Assembly: GCA_036541255.1 (NCBI GenBank)
Contig: JAZHDD010000040.1
Coordinates: forward strand, 1 to 64,000
Direction: 5' to 3'
Source: Paucidesulfovibrio sp036541255
Lineage (GTDB): Bacteria; Desulfobacterota; Desulfovibrionia; Desulfovibrionales; Desulfovibrionaceae
Length of the DNA stretch: 64,000 bases
Shown: piece by piece, positions 50,239-58,690 of the stretch
Layout: the number at the start of each line of letters is the position of its first letter
Numbering within the stretch: position 1 is the stretch's first letter
The notes under the pieces: model-generated
What the model saw: the letters and a program-made list of their open reading frames with translations, nothing else
The model's database searches: none
Told to the model about the DNA's origin: nothing
Made by a program: the position numbers and the translations under genes

Positions 50239-50808
50239 TTATTCCGACAGTTTGTTGACCATGACCTTGGCCGGGCGCAACAGCCTGCCCTTGAGCAGGT
50301 AACCGCGCTGGACCTGTGCTGCTATGGCGCCGTCCGGAGTTCCTTCCTGCTGGACCATGCCCATGGCCTCATGCACGTTGGGATCGAACTCCGCACCGGA
50401 ATTCGCCTGCACTTGGACCAGGCCATGCCTCTCCAGCACGTCCAGAAAGACTTTGCGGGTCATGTCCACGCCCGTGACGAAGTCGGCGCAGGCATCCAGA
50501 CCCTGTGCGTGATTCAAGGCCAGATCAAGGTTGTCCAGCACCGGCAGCAGGTCCGCCAGGATGCTTTCCCCTGCATACTTGCGCAATTCCTCGGTTTCAC
50601 GCAAAAGCCTCTTCTTGACGTTTTCCGTATCGGCCAGAGCGCGCAAGCGCAGGTCCTCTGCCTCCTGCATCACCGCACAGGACGGACAGACCCGCTCGCG
50701 GCAGAGGGCTTTGAGTTCCTCTTCGGAAAGGTCGATCTCCTGGGGGGCGTTCTCAGCCGGCTCCATGTCCTGCGGGGCGTTTTCCAAGGTACTCTTCTCG
50801 TCGGTCAT
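50239..50808 (-). CDS. grpE: Nucleotide exchange factor GrpE
   Basis: GrpE exchanges ADP for ATP on DnaK. The 189-residue product has an acidic N-terminus, the long coiled-coil (LRLRALADTENVKKRLLRET, EELRKYAGESILADLLPVLD, NLDLALNHAQG) and the C-terminal beta domain (FDPNVHEAMGMVQQEGTPDG, GYLLKGRLLRPAKVMVNK). Before the coiled coil it has a cysteine cluster, ALCRERVCPSCAVMQEAE (Cys-x4-Cys-x2-Cys), which most GrpEs lack but several Desulfovibrio-type proteins seem to share. It precedes dnaK with a 102-bp gap. Confidence 0.95.
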   Translation of the reverse strand: MTDEKSTLENAPQDMEPAENAPQEIDLSEEELKALCRERVCPSCAVMQEAEDLRLRALADTENVKKRLLRETEELRKYAGESILADLLPVLDNLDLALNHAQGLDACADFVTGVDMTRKVFLDVLERHGLVQVQANSGAEFDPNVHEAMGMVQQEGTPDGAIAAQVQRGYLLKGRLLRPAKVMVNKLSE

Positions 50809-50856
50809 CTGTCTTTCCTTACAAGGATTTACCGGGGATTGCCCCGTTGCCTCAAA

Positions 50857-50884
50857 TTGATAAGCACCGGTGAGGCGATGTCAA
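50857..50884 (-). promoter_or_regulatory. Candidate promoter of grpE-dnaK with overlapping inverted repeat
   Basis: Minus strand: perfect -35 TTGACA (50879-50884), 16-bp spacer, TATCAA (50857-50862). The dyad GCCTCA-N16-TGAGGC (50849-50854 and 50871-50876) covers the -10 and most of the spacer and could be an operator. It is not the CIRCE sequence. Confidence 0.5.
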
Positions 50885-50932
50885 CGGCGTATCTGGAAAA
50901 AAGGGGGGAAAACACTGTGCGGCCCGCGTTCC

Positions 50933-52138
50933 TCAGCGTTGGAATATCCCCTGCTCGTAAACCACGGTTTCCGTGCCGTCCGCGAGCTTGGCAGTGACAC
51001 GCTTCGATTCCGTGTTCACGAGGTCCCAATGCATTTGGGACGCGTTGAAACCAAGGGCGCTTTCCATTTCCGGAGTGAGGATTTCCGGCGGCCCGGAAAA
51101 GGTGGCAGGCAAGGAAGCGCCCAGGGCGATATGGCAATTGCCCTGCTCCCCTGCATGGTTTTCATCCAAAATGGTATGGGCCATGAAATGATCTACGCGG
51201 GAAAACCGCTTGTCCGTGAGCGAAAATTCGCCCACGCGCCTCGCTCCGCCGTCCAGATAGAGCTGCTGTTGCAAAAACTGGCCGTTGGTCAGGGCATCCG
51301 CCCTGGCTGCCACCCCGCCGTCGAAATCCAGCTCGACTCCCATGACCACCCGCCCCAAATAGACCGAGGGCTGATCCGCATAATAATGGCCGCGCATGGT
51401 GCGGCAGTCCGGCGAGACGAAAATCTCGCAGCTCGGCACGTTGGCCCCGGTCACGGCCCGAAAGCGACGGTTGTCGCCCGGCTCCAGCGTGAAATCGAGA
51501 TGCTCCGATTCCACATGCAGACTGCGGATATCCAGAGAGTCCAGCCACTCGGACACTTCGCCGAGTTCGCGCCGCAGCCTGCGCCATTCGTCCACGGGCG
51601 AGGGCATATTCAGCCAGCAGGCGCGGAGAAACTGCTCCTCGTAGTCCTCCAGGGGAAGACCCGCGGCATTGGCCAGGGCCGCGCTGGGCCAGACGCATGA
51701 GGTCCAGCCGAGTCGACCGGACCGGCGTCGGCGCTCCAAGGCGGACATGGAACGGACCCGAGCGCGGCGGCCATCCATGATCGTGCGCGGATCAATCCCG
51801 GCCAGATGCGTCAGCTCCAGCGGCGAATAGATGGTGATCACCCCGGCGGCCTGGGCATACAATTCGGTCTCGCCCGGCTCCTGGAACACGAGTTGGCCGA
51901 AACTGGTGTTCAAATAATGCTCGCCTTCCATGAGCGGGGTGGGCAACAGGCGCAACACCGGATTGAGGTGTTCGTCCACAAGGCGGGAATACAGGGCCTC
52001 GACCAGACGCATGGCCGGATAGTCGAAACGGACCACCACGGCCTCGCCGTTCTTGATCTTCTCATTGCGCGAAACGCGCAGGGCCCAGGTCAGGACCTCG
52101 GCATAATTCTCCAGGTCCGTGCTCGTGATGACGCTCAT
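50933..52138 (-). CDS. M29-family metallo-aminopeptidase
   Basis: The 401-residue protein belongs to the thermophilic-type aminopeptidases (M29/AmpS), metal-dependent exopeptidases of the cytoplasm. It begins MSVITSTDLENYAEVLTWAL. The family pattern is seen in AVTGANVPSCEIFVSPDCRT, GVELDFDGGVAARADALTNG, RRVGEFSLTDKRFSRVDHFM, ENHAGEQGNCHIALG and SQMHWDLVNTESKRVTAKLA, containing the Glu, His and Asp metal ligands. ATG at 52138 is chosen because GGAG lies 6 nt before it; the frame extends 17 codons further. It lies upstream of grpE in the same direction, which may link peptide turnover to chaperone expression, although grpE has its own promoter. Confidence 0.9.
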   Translation of the reverse strand: MSVITSTDLENYAEVLTWALRVSRNEKIKNGEAVVVRFDYPAMRLVEALYSRLVDEHLNPVLRLLPTPLMEGEHYLNTSFGQLVFQEPGETELYAQAAGVITIYSPLELTHLAGIDPRTIMDGRRARVRSMSALERRRRSGRLGWTSCVWPSAALANAAGLPLEDYEEQFLRACWLNMPSPVDEWRRLRRELGEVSEWLDSLDIRSLHVESEHLDFTLEPGDNRRFRAVTGANVPSCEIFVSPDCRTMRGHYYADQPSVYLGRVVMGVELDFDGGVAARADALTNGQFLQQQLYLDGGARRVGEFSLTDKRFSRVDHFMAHTILDENHAGEQGNCHIALGASLPATFSGPPEILTPEMESALGFNASQMHWDLVNTESKRVTAKLADGTETVVYEQGIFQR

Positions 52139-52169
52139 GAAGACTCCGTTCCGGGCGGGGCAAAAGACG

Positions 52170-52203
52170 AAAAAACGGCCCGTATCCATTTAAGATCGGG
52201 CCG
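52170..52203 (-). terminator. Terminator of the polytopic membrane protein gene
   Basis: Minus strand: CGGCCCG (52197-52203) pairs with CGGGCCG (52176-52182), followed by TTTTTT (52170-52175). It lies 28 nt after the stop codon at 52231. Confidence 0.82.
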
Positions 52204-52230
52204 GGATTGGATTTGTCAAGCTGGCCTGCT

Positions 52231-53499
52231 TCAGAAAACCAGCGGGAACAGCACGGTTACGAACGCGGTCCAGCCGAAATAGATCGGCAGATAACGAGCC
52301 GTGATACGCTCCACTCCATCCACATCGCCACGCCCGCGCAGGAGTTGGGCAAATCCCCGGACCAGCCAGAGCAGATTGCCCAATACGGCCAGGTTCGCTC
52401 CCAGCACAGCCAACCGGTTGGGTGTGATCCCCATGGCCAAGATGCGCTGCCCAATGGCGGCCAGCCCCAGAAAATCCAGCAAAACGGTCAGGCACAACAG
52501 TGCGGCCAGGAGCCACTCCACCAATCCGGCGCGCGCCCCCTTCTGCCGACCGGAAAGCGAAAACACGGAGAGGCCCAGCACGGCAAGCAGCAGGATGTTG
52601 TAGATCAACAGCGTTTCGCGGTCCGTAAACAGTTCGGAGACGTGCGTGGCCAGCCGCACCAAGTAGCCCATGAGCACCACAAGGAACAATGGCACGAAAA
52701 TGCGGGCCAAGAGAGGCATGATCCGCGCCCCTTCGCTTCGGTGCAACGCGGCCCAGGCCGCAACAGCCGGGATGGCGGCCGCGCCCATGGGCAGCATCCA
52801 CTCGAAGACCCAATCAGTGGAAACGCCGATCAAATCGAAAAGCCCGGCGGTCAAGGCCACCAGTATGCCGCCGCCTAAAAAGAACAGGCCGGAAAAGACT
52901 ACCACTTCGCCAAAGAAGCGAATGTATTCACGCCGGGATTCCACTCCGGGCCAAACCGCACCCGCATGGGCCGCGCAGATCAGACACCAGAGCAGCAACG
53001 GGCCATGGGCCATGGCCAGATACAACGCATCCGATCCGGGCTCGGGCAACAAATTCAGATACACTCCCACAAGGCCATAACACACAAGCACGATCATGGA
53101 GCCGGGCCGCGGCCAGCCCCGGGCTTGCAGCAGATAGGCCAGCATGGCACCAAGCGCTCCCAGGGAAATGTTTCGCGGGTAGAACCAGTCATCAGTAAGC
53201 ATGGTCAAACCCGTATCGGGGAACAGGCCGGGCAACTTGGTGTACAGGCCGGCAAACACGGCAAAAGCGATCATGATCCAGATTTCGCGCAGGATTTCCG
53301 GTCTGGCCTGAAGCGTTGACATGGGTTGGGGCGTATGTTTGAGGCGCGCTGTCCAGGCCCGCAACAGCAACGCATCCGGCCGGGCAGCCAAAGCCAGCGG
53401 CAAGGCCGAAGAAAAGGCGACCCGATCCTGGGCGTACAACTCTTCCAAGGCTTCCGGCCCTGCAGGATCTTCCAGCAGCGCAAGCATTTTTACCAACAC
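52231..53499 (-). CDS. Polytopic membrane protein, DUF4153-like
   Basis: The product has 422 residues. A soluble N-terminal ~60 residues (MLVKMLALLEDPAGPEALEE) is followed by about 11-12 transmembrane helices. The stretch RIFVPLFLVVLMGYLVRLAT to AAIGQRILAMGITPNRLAVL resembles the DUF4153 pattern, where GLTPNR lies between helices. The function of that family is unknown. GTG at 53497-53499 is chosen because GGAGG lies 5 nt upstream; the frame starts 15 codons earlier with a GTG that lacks such a site. Single gene with its own terminator, between clpB and the aminopeptidase. Confidence 0.75.
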   Translation of the reverse strand: MLVKMLALLEDPAGPEALEELYAQDRVAFSSALPLALAARPDALLLRAWTARLKHTPQPMSTLQARPEILREIWIMIAFAVFAGLYTKLPGLFPDTGLTMLTDDWFYPRNISLGALGAMLAYLLQARGWPRPGSMIVLVCYGLVGVYLNLLPEPGSDALYLAMAHGPLLLWCLICAAHAGAVWPGVESRREYIRFFGEVVVFSGLFFLGGGILVALTAGLFDLIGVSTDWVFEWMLPMGAAAIPAVAAWAALHRSEGARIMPLLARIFVPLFLVVLMGYLVRLATHVSELFTDRETLLIYNILLLAVLGLSVFSLSGRQKGARAGLVEWLLAALLCLTVLLDFLGLAAIGQRILAMGITPNRLAVLGANLAVLGNLLWLVRGFAQLLRGRGDVDGVERITARYLPIYFGWTAFVTVLFPLVF

Positions 53500-53633
53500 G
53501 AGGACCTCCGGGACATGTTCCGGTTGAAAGGAGGGATGCGCCACCTTGCGCGACTGATCTTAGATAGCAAACCCTGACGCCAGCCACAATCGCGCCAGGA
53601 AAAAGTTGCGCAAAATGGCTCCGTCGCCCTTCC

Positions 53634-53667
53634 AAAAAACAACAAAGGCCGGAGAATACCTCCGGCC
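53634..53667 (-). terminator. Terminator of clpB
   Basis: Minus strand: GGCCGGAG (53660-53667) pairs with CTCCGGCC (53647-53654) around a 5-nt loop, followed by TTTGTTGTTTTTT. It lies 30 nt after the clpB stop codon. Confidence 0.88.
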
Positions 53668-53696
53668 CCTGCTGTTTGCTGTCTTTTCGATGTTTT

Positions 53697-56297
53697 TTAG
53701 GTAAAGACCAATTCGCCGCCCTGCACGTCCACGGTCACGCTTCCGCCGTCGGCCAGTTCCCCGCCGATCAGCAGCTTGGCCAAAGGCGTTTCCACATGGG
53801 CCTGAATGTACCGCTTGAGCGGACGAGCACCATAGACAGGATCGTAAGCCGATTCGGCGATGAAGCGGCGCGCCGCATCCGTGAGCGACAGTGTGATCTT
53901 GCGATCTGCCAGCCGCTCGGAAAGCCCCTTGAGCAGCAATTCCACGATGATGCCGAGCTGCTCCGTGGTCAACGGGCTGAAGATCACGGTCTCGTCCACG
54001 CGGTTCAGGAACTCGGGCCGGAAATTGCGCCGCAACTCCGCCATGACCTGCTCCTCCACTCCCGGGCCAAATCCGCCGCCGCCCGGCAGGATGCCGTCAA
54101 GCAGCAGGTTCGCGCCCAGGTTGGACGTCATGATCACAATGGTATTCTTGAAATCCACGGTGCGGCCATGAGAATCCGTGAGCCGTCCGTCGTCGAGCAC
54201 CTGCAGCAGCACGTTGAACACGTCGTGGTGCGCCTTTTCGATCTCGTCGAAGAGAATCACGCTATAAGGTTTGCGCCGCACGGCCTCGGTGAGCTGGCCG
54301 CCCTCGTCGTAGCCGATGTAGCCCGGAGGCGCGCCGATGAGCCGCGCCACCGTATGCTTTTCCATGTATTCGGACATATCGATGCGGATCATGTTCTCTT
54401 CGGTGTCAAAGAGCGCCTCGGCCAGCGCCTTGCACAGCTCTGTCTTACCCACGCCCGTGGGGCCGAGGAAGATGAACGAACCTATGGGACGGCGCGGGTC
54501 CTTAAGCCCGGCCCGGGCGCGCAGCACGGCCTCGGACACGGCCACCACAGCCTTGTCCTGCCCAACCACGCGTTCATGTAATTCATCACCGAGCCGGAGC
54601 AGCTTCTCCCGCTCGCTCTCCAAAAGACGGCTCACGGGGATGCCGGTCCAGCGGGCCACGATCTCACCCACATCGTCCGGGCCGACCTCTTCCTTGACCA
54701 GACGGCCCGCACCCTCGTCGCCCATGGCGGATTCCGCCTGGACCAACTGCTTTTCGAGCATGTCCAGCTTGCCGTAACGCAATTCCGCGGCGCGGTTGTA
54801 GTCCAGCACGCGCTCGGCCTCTTCCACCTGAAACCGGACCTGCTCGATCTCCGCTTTGATGCGCCGCAATCCCTCAATGGAACTCTTTTCGCGCTCCCAT
54901 TGGGAAAGCAGGCCCGATTGGGTTTCCTTGAGTCCGGAAAGTTCTTCTTCCAAACGTTCCAGGCGCTCACGCGAAGGTTGGTCCATTTCACGGCGCAAGG
55001 CTTCGCGCTCGATCTCCAGTTGCAGAACCTGGCGGTTGATCCGGTCCAATTCTTCGGGCTGGGAATCGATTTCGGTACGGATCAGGGCCGCGGCCTCGTC
55101 AATGAGGTCGATGGCCTTGTCCGGCAACTGGCGGTCGGAAATGTAGCGGTCGGACAATACAGCGGCCTCGACCACGGCTCCGTCGGAGATGCGCACGCCA
55201 TGGTGCACCTCGAAGCGCTCGCGCAGGCCGCGAAGAATGGAGATGGTGTCCTCTACGCTGGGCTCGTCCACGAGCACGGTCTGGAAGCGGCGCTCCAGGG
55301 CCGGATCCTTTTCAATATGCTTGCGATATTCGTCCGTGGTGGTGGCACCGATGCAGTGCAGCTCGCCCCGCGCCAACATGGGCTTGAGCAGGTTGCCCGC
55401 GTCCATGGCCCCCTCGGCCTTGCCCGCGCCCACAATGGTGTGGATTTCGTCGATGAACATGATCACCCGGCCCGCGGACTGCTGGACTTCCTTGAGCACG
55501 GCCTTGAGCCGCTCCTCGAATTCGCCGCGGTACTTGGCCCCGGCAACAAGCGCGCCCATGTCCAGGGCGAAAATGGTCTTGTCCTTGAGCCCTTCGGGCA
55601 CGTCCTGTTTGACGATGCGCTGGGCCAAACCTTCCACGATGGCGGTCTTGCCCACGCCCGCCTCGCCTATAAGCACGGGGTTGTTCTTGGTGCGGCGCGA
55701 AAGGATGCGGATGGCGCGACGAATTTCCGCGTCGCGGCCAATGACCGGATCAAGCTTGCCCTTGCGCGCCTCGTCCACAAGGTCGCGGCCATATTTGCTG
55801 AGCGCCTCGTAAGAGGCTTCGGGATTGTCCGAAGTCACGCGCTGGTTGCCGCGCACCTGGGTCAGAGCCTCGAAGAAGGCGTCCTTGCTCACGCCGAATT
55901 TCTTATTCACGCGGCCTGCGCCCGAAGACGGCGGCTCATCCAAAAGCGCCAGGAACGCATGCTCCACGCTCACGAACTCGTCCTGCATGCGCTGACGCGC
56001 CTCGTCGGCACGGACCAGTACGGAATTCAGGCGATGCGTGACCACGATCTGGTCGGGACGCGCGCCCGGTCCGGACACGCGGGGCAGCTTGCCGATTTCC
56101 TCATCCACGGCCTTGGCATAGGCCTGGGCATCCACGTTCATTTTCTTGAGGATTTTGGCAACCAGGCCGCCGTCCTGTTCCACCAAGGCATGGAGCAGAT
56201 GCTCCGCGTCCACCTGTTGATGACCGTGCTTCACGGCCAGGGACTGCGCCTGCGTCAGGGCTTCCTGCATTTTCTGGGTCAGTTTGCTGAGGTCCAT
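53697..56297 (-). CDS. clpB: ATP-dependent disaggregase ClpB
   Basis: ClpB is the hexameric Hsp100 that pulls apart aggregates with DnaK. The 866-residue product begins MDLSKLTQKMQEALTQAQSL. The N domain (1-150), first AAA+ domain with Walker A in LIGEAGVGKTAIVEGLAQRI, pore loop GAKYRGEFEERLKAVL, the coiled-coil M domain (about 400-530, DRINRQVLQLEIEREALRRE), second Walker A in FLGPTGVGKTELCKALAEAL, GAPPGYIGYDEGGQLTEAVR and NLGANLLL follow in normal order. ATG at 56297 has GGGAGG upstream. It follows cbpM by about 160 nt; cbpA-cbpM-clpB form a stress cluster. Confidence 0.97.
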   Translation of the reverse strand: MDLSKLTQKMQEALTQAQSLAVKHGHQQVDAEHLLHALVEQDGGLVAKILKKMNVDAQAYAKAVDEEIGKLPRVSGPGARPDQIVVTHRLNSVLVRADEARQRMQDEFVSVEHAFLALLDEPPSSGAGRVNKKFGVSKDAFFEALTQVRGNQRVTSDNPEASYEALSKYGRDLVDEARKGKLDPVIGRDAEIRRAIRILSRRTKNNPVLIGEAGVGKTAIVEGLAQRIVKQDVPEGLKDKTIFALDMGALVAGAKYRGEFEERLKAVLKEVQQSAGRVIMFIDEIHTIVGAGKAEGAMDAGNLLKPMLARGELHCIGATTTDEYRKHIEKDPALERRFQTVLVDEPSVEDTISILRGLRERFEVHHGVRISDGAVVEAAVLSDRYISDRQLPDKAIDLIDEAAALIRTEIDSQPEELDRINRQVLQLEIEREALRREMDQPSRERLERLEEELSGLKETQSGLLSQWEREKSSIEGLRRIKAEIEQVRFQVEEAERVLDYNRAAELRYGKLDMLEKQLVQAESAMGDEGAGRLVKEEVGPDDVGEIVARWTGIPVSRLLESEREKLLRLGDELHERVVGQDKAVVAVSEAVLRARAGLKDPRRPIGSFIFLGPTGVGKTELCKALAEALFDTEENMIRIDMSEYMEKHTVARLIGAPPGYIGYDEGGQLTEAVRRKPYSVILFDEIEKAHHDVFNVLLQVLDDGRLTDSHGRTVDFKNTIVIMTSNLGANLLLDGILPGGGGFGPGVEEQVMAELRRNFRPEFLNRVDETVIFSPLTTEQLGIIVELLLKGLSERLADRKITLSLTDAARRFIAESAYDPVYGARPLKRYIQAHVETPLAKLLIGGELADGGSVTVDVQGGELVFT

Positions 56298-56461
56298 TCT
56301 GCCTCCCTTTTCAATCGGCCCTTTGAGGGCGGATTTCATTTTTCCACAATTGAACTAGTAGCTATTCAAAGAGAAGATCACTTTTTCAACAGCCAAGATC
56401 AAATCTAAGTACGTCCTTACCATTGGCAAGAAGCATCCTGTGGAAAAAAGAAAAAAAACGG

Positions 56462-56797
56462 CTAGCCCAGACGGCGCGCCTTGTCCAATTCGGCCTCCAG
56501 CAATTCCACGCGTTCCAGAAGATCCACGATGATGCTCGCGCCCATGAGGGAAATGTCCAAATCACGGCAAAGCCGTTTGAGCTTCTGGATACGATAGACA
56601 TCGCGCAGATGGAAAAGATATTCCTCCGCCTTGGTTTTCACGGGACTGATCCAGCCCAGCTCCAGCAATTCAGAGACGTCCGCGGGCTCCACCTGGGTGA
56701 TTTCAACAAGCTGGGCCCAGGCGATCATGCCGGATTTTTCCGGCAAATGGGGCTGCTGCACCCGGCAAAGGATTTCCTTGATTCGCTTGGTCGTCAT
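56462..56797 (-). CDS. cbpM: Chaperone modulator CbpM
   Basis: The 111-residue protein matches CbpM/MerR-like modulators of CbpA: IAWAQLVEITQVEPADVSEL, LELGWISPVKTKAEEYLFHL, RDVYRIQKLKRLCRDLDISL and GASIIVDLLERVELLEAELD. CbpM binds the J domain of CbpA and inhibits its activity. It lies 36 nt downstream of the cbpA-type gene, as expected. The stop codon is followed by TTTTTTTTCTTTTTT without a good hairpin, so termination here may be partial. Confidence 0.9.
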   Translation of the reverse strand: MTTKRIKEILCRVQQPHLPEKSGMIAWAQLVEITQVEPADVSELLELGWISPVKTKAEEYLFHLRDVYRIQKLKRLCRDLDISLMGASIIVDLLERVELLEAELDKARRLG

Positions 56798-56833
56798 AAG
56801 GTTCGCTTCCTTGCTTGCAATCTTGTCGGCGTC

Positions 56834-57811
56834 TTAGAAAGGACGCGGATTGAAGTCCGATGTCTCGGCCAGCTTTTCCCAGAGAGCCCGTTGTTCATCC
56901 GTGAGCTCGGCCGGGGTGGCGATCACGATGCGCACGAGCTGATCGCCTTTTTTCGCGCCGCAGCCCAAGCCGCGCCCACGCAACCGGAGTTTGCGCCCCG
57001 AGACCATCCCCGCCGGGATGTTCATATCCACTGGCCCGTCCAGGGTGGGGACGCGCACCTTTGCGCCCAGGGTCGCTTCCCAGGGGCTGAGCGGCAAATC
57101 CAGAATAAGGTCGGCATCGGCAATCTTGTAAAGATGGTGCGGGGTGATGCGGATTTTCAAATACAGGTCGCCCGCTGGTCCGCCCGCCTGGCCGGGGTTG
57201 CCCTGGCCCGCGAGACGGATGCGCTGCCCGTCTTTGACGCCCGCGGGCAGTTTGACCTCCAGGGTTTTGCTGCTCATGGAGGGACGTCCGCCCAGGGCCG
57301 TGGTCTGCTCTTGCAGGGTGATGGATTTTTCACCGCCCCGGTAGGCCTCTTCCAGGCTGATTTCGTACATGGCCTCGGAGTCGGAACCGCGCCGGGGGCG
57401 GCGCTGGTATGCTCCGGCCCCGCCAAAACCGCCCCGGAAATCGCCCTGGCGCGCACCGCCATAGCCGCCAGCGCCGAAAATGGTCTCGAAGAAGTCGCTG
57501 AAACCGCCCGCACCTCCCTGGCCAAAATCGAACTGCACGTTCTCATAGCCCGGAGGCCGCTGGAATCCGCCCTGCTTGTACTGTTCCCAATTGGGGCCGA
57601 GCTGGTCGTACATCTTGCGCTTTTCGGGATCCTTGAGCACCTCGTAGGCCTCGTTGATCTCCTTGAATTTGTTCTCGGCAGTCTTGTCGTTGGGATTCAG
57701 GTCAGGGTGATATTTTCGCGCCAGTTTCTTGAACGCTTTGGAAAGCTCTTCCTTGGAGGCGGTCTTGCCCACGCCAAGCGTCTGGTAATAATCTTTGTAT
57801 TCGACGGCCAT
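56834..57811 (-). CDS. cbpA: DnaJ-family co-chaperone, CbpA type
   Basis: The 325-residue protein has an N-terminal J domain (KDYYQTLGVGKTASKEELSK, with HPD in KYHPDLNPNDKTAENKFKEI), a Gly/Phe/Ala-rich segment (about 85-140) and the DnaJ C-terminal substrate domain (SLEEAYRGGEKSITLQEQTT, VKLPAGVKDGQRIRLAGQGN, LPLSPWEATLGAKVRVPTLD, MVSGRKLRLRGRGLG). The zinc-finger domain of DnaJ is missing, which places it with CbpA (class B). It is the first gene of cbpA-cbpM-clpB and the only J protein in the window. Confidence 0.92.
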   Translation of the reverse strand: MAVEYKDYYQTLGVGKTASKEELSKAFKKLARKYHPDLNPNDKTAENKFKEINEAYEVLKDPEKRKMYDQLGPNWEQYKQGGFQRPPGYENVQFDFGQGGAGGFSDFFETIFGAGGYGGARQGDFRGGFGGAGAYQRRPRRGSDSEAMYEISLEEAYRGGEKSITLQEQTTALGGRPSMSSKTLEVKLPAGVKDGQRIRLAGQGNPGQAGGPAGDLYLKIRITPHHLYKIADADLILDLPLSPWEATLGAKVRVPTLDGPVDMNIPAGMVSGRKLRLRGRGLGCGAKKGDQLVRIVIATPAELTDEQRALWEKLAETSDFNPRPF

Positions 57812-57908
57812 ATGTTCTTGCGCTCCCTTATTCTCGGTCCCTGACCGGGTCAGGGTCTTTCCCGCAGATACGGAAAGCCGTGCCGGTTCAGTTCTTCTTC
57901 AATGTTCT

Positions 57909-57936
57909 ACAATAAGTAGGAACCGAAAGCAGTCAA
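57909..57936 (-). promoter_or_regulatory. Candidate promoter of cbpA-cbpM-clpB
   Basis: Minus strand: TTGACT (57931-57936), 16-bp spacer, TATTGT (57909-57914). The 5' UTR would be about 90 nt. It looks like a housekeeping promoter; no sigma-32 or CIRCE element was recognised. Confidence 0.55.
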
Positions 57937-57973
57937 CCCGAAGGCTGTGGAAAACTCACGGCGATATGCCTCC

Positions 57974-58690
57974 TCAGTCCCTGTCCTGCAGGTCATAGTA
58001 ACGTCGTTCCGGATTGTAGCAATAATAGCAGCGATCCTTGAGCCGAAATACCCGGATCAGAAGCATGCCTGCGAGGAATCCGCCCACATGGGCCCACCAG
58101 GCCACATCCGACACTTGCCCGTTCCCGTCCTGGATGCCGTAGAGCACCTGCATAACGAACCAGATGCCCAAAAAGACGACCGCGCGAATGGGCAGGACCA
58201 CCACGAAAATGAGCGTGGACACCCGGCCATGCGGATAAAGCACGAAATAGGCCCCAAGGACTCCGGCCACGGCTCCGGACGCCCCGATGATGGGGATGGA
58301 AGACCCCAGGTTGAAGAGCGCATGCAAAGCCACCGCAGCCAAGCCGCAGCAGACGTAAAAAACGAGAAAACGGACATGGCCGGTGACGTCTTCGATGTTG
58401 TCCGCGAAAATCCAAAGCATCCACATATTCAGAAGCAGATGCAGCCAGTCCCCGTGCAGAAACATGTAGCTCAGCAGCGGCAGGATCGGCTCGGAGGGAT
58501 AGCCTGCCCAGGCGGCCCAAGACGGATCGCTGAACCGCGCCGGAACCATGCCGTAGAGATGGAAAAAATAGGCTTGTTCCTGGGGCGAAAGGCTCACTTC
58601 GTAGCCAAAGGCCAGCACGTTGAGCAGGATGATGGCCAGCACCGAGTACGGAGGATGCACGCGCGGCACGTTGTCGTACAGGGGAATCAC
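57974..58690 (-). CDS. Rhomboid-family intramembrane serine protease
   Basis: The 238-residue protein has about six transmembrane helices. The catalytic Ser is in IIGASGAVAGVLGAYF and the catalytic His in WWAHVGGFLAGMLLI; the family motif LSYMFLHGDWLHLLLNMWML holds the HxxxN part. The C-terminal tail RCYYCYNPERRYYDL has two cysteines. Rhomboids cleave membrane-spanning substrates; this one's targets are unknown. The GTG start overlaps the stop codon of the RluA-CoaE gene (GTGA), so the two are coupled. Confidence 0.9.
   Translation of the reverse strand: MIPLYDNVPRVHPPYSVLAIILLNVLAFGYEVSLSPQEQAYFFHLYGMVPARFSDPSWAAWAGYPSEPILPLLSYMFLHGDWLHLLLNMWMLWIFADNIEDVTGHVRFLVFYVCCGLAAVALHALFNLGSSIPIIGASGAVAGVLGAYFVLYPHGRVSTLIFVVVLPIRAVVFLGIWFVMQVLYGIQDGNGQVSDVAWWAHVGGFLAGMLLIRVFRLKDRCYYCYNPERRYYDLQDRD

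Noticed and set aside
54900..56408. 502-codon plus-strand open frame
   Set aside because: It is antisense to clpB with no domain signature.
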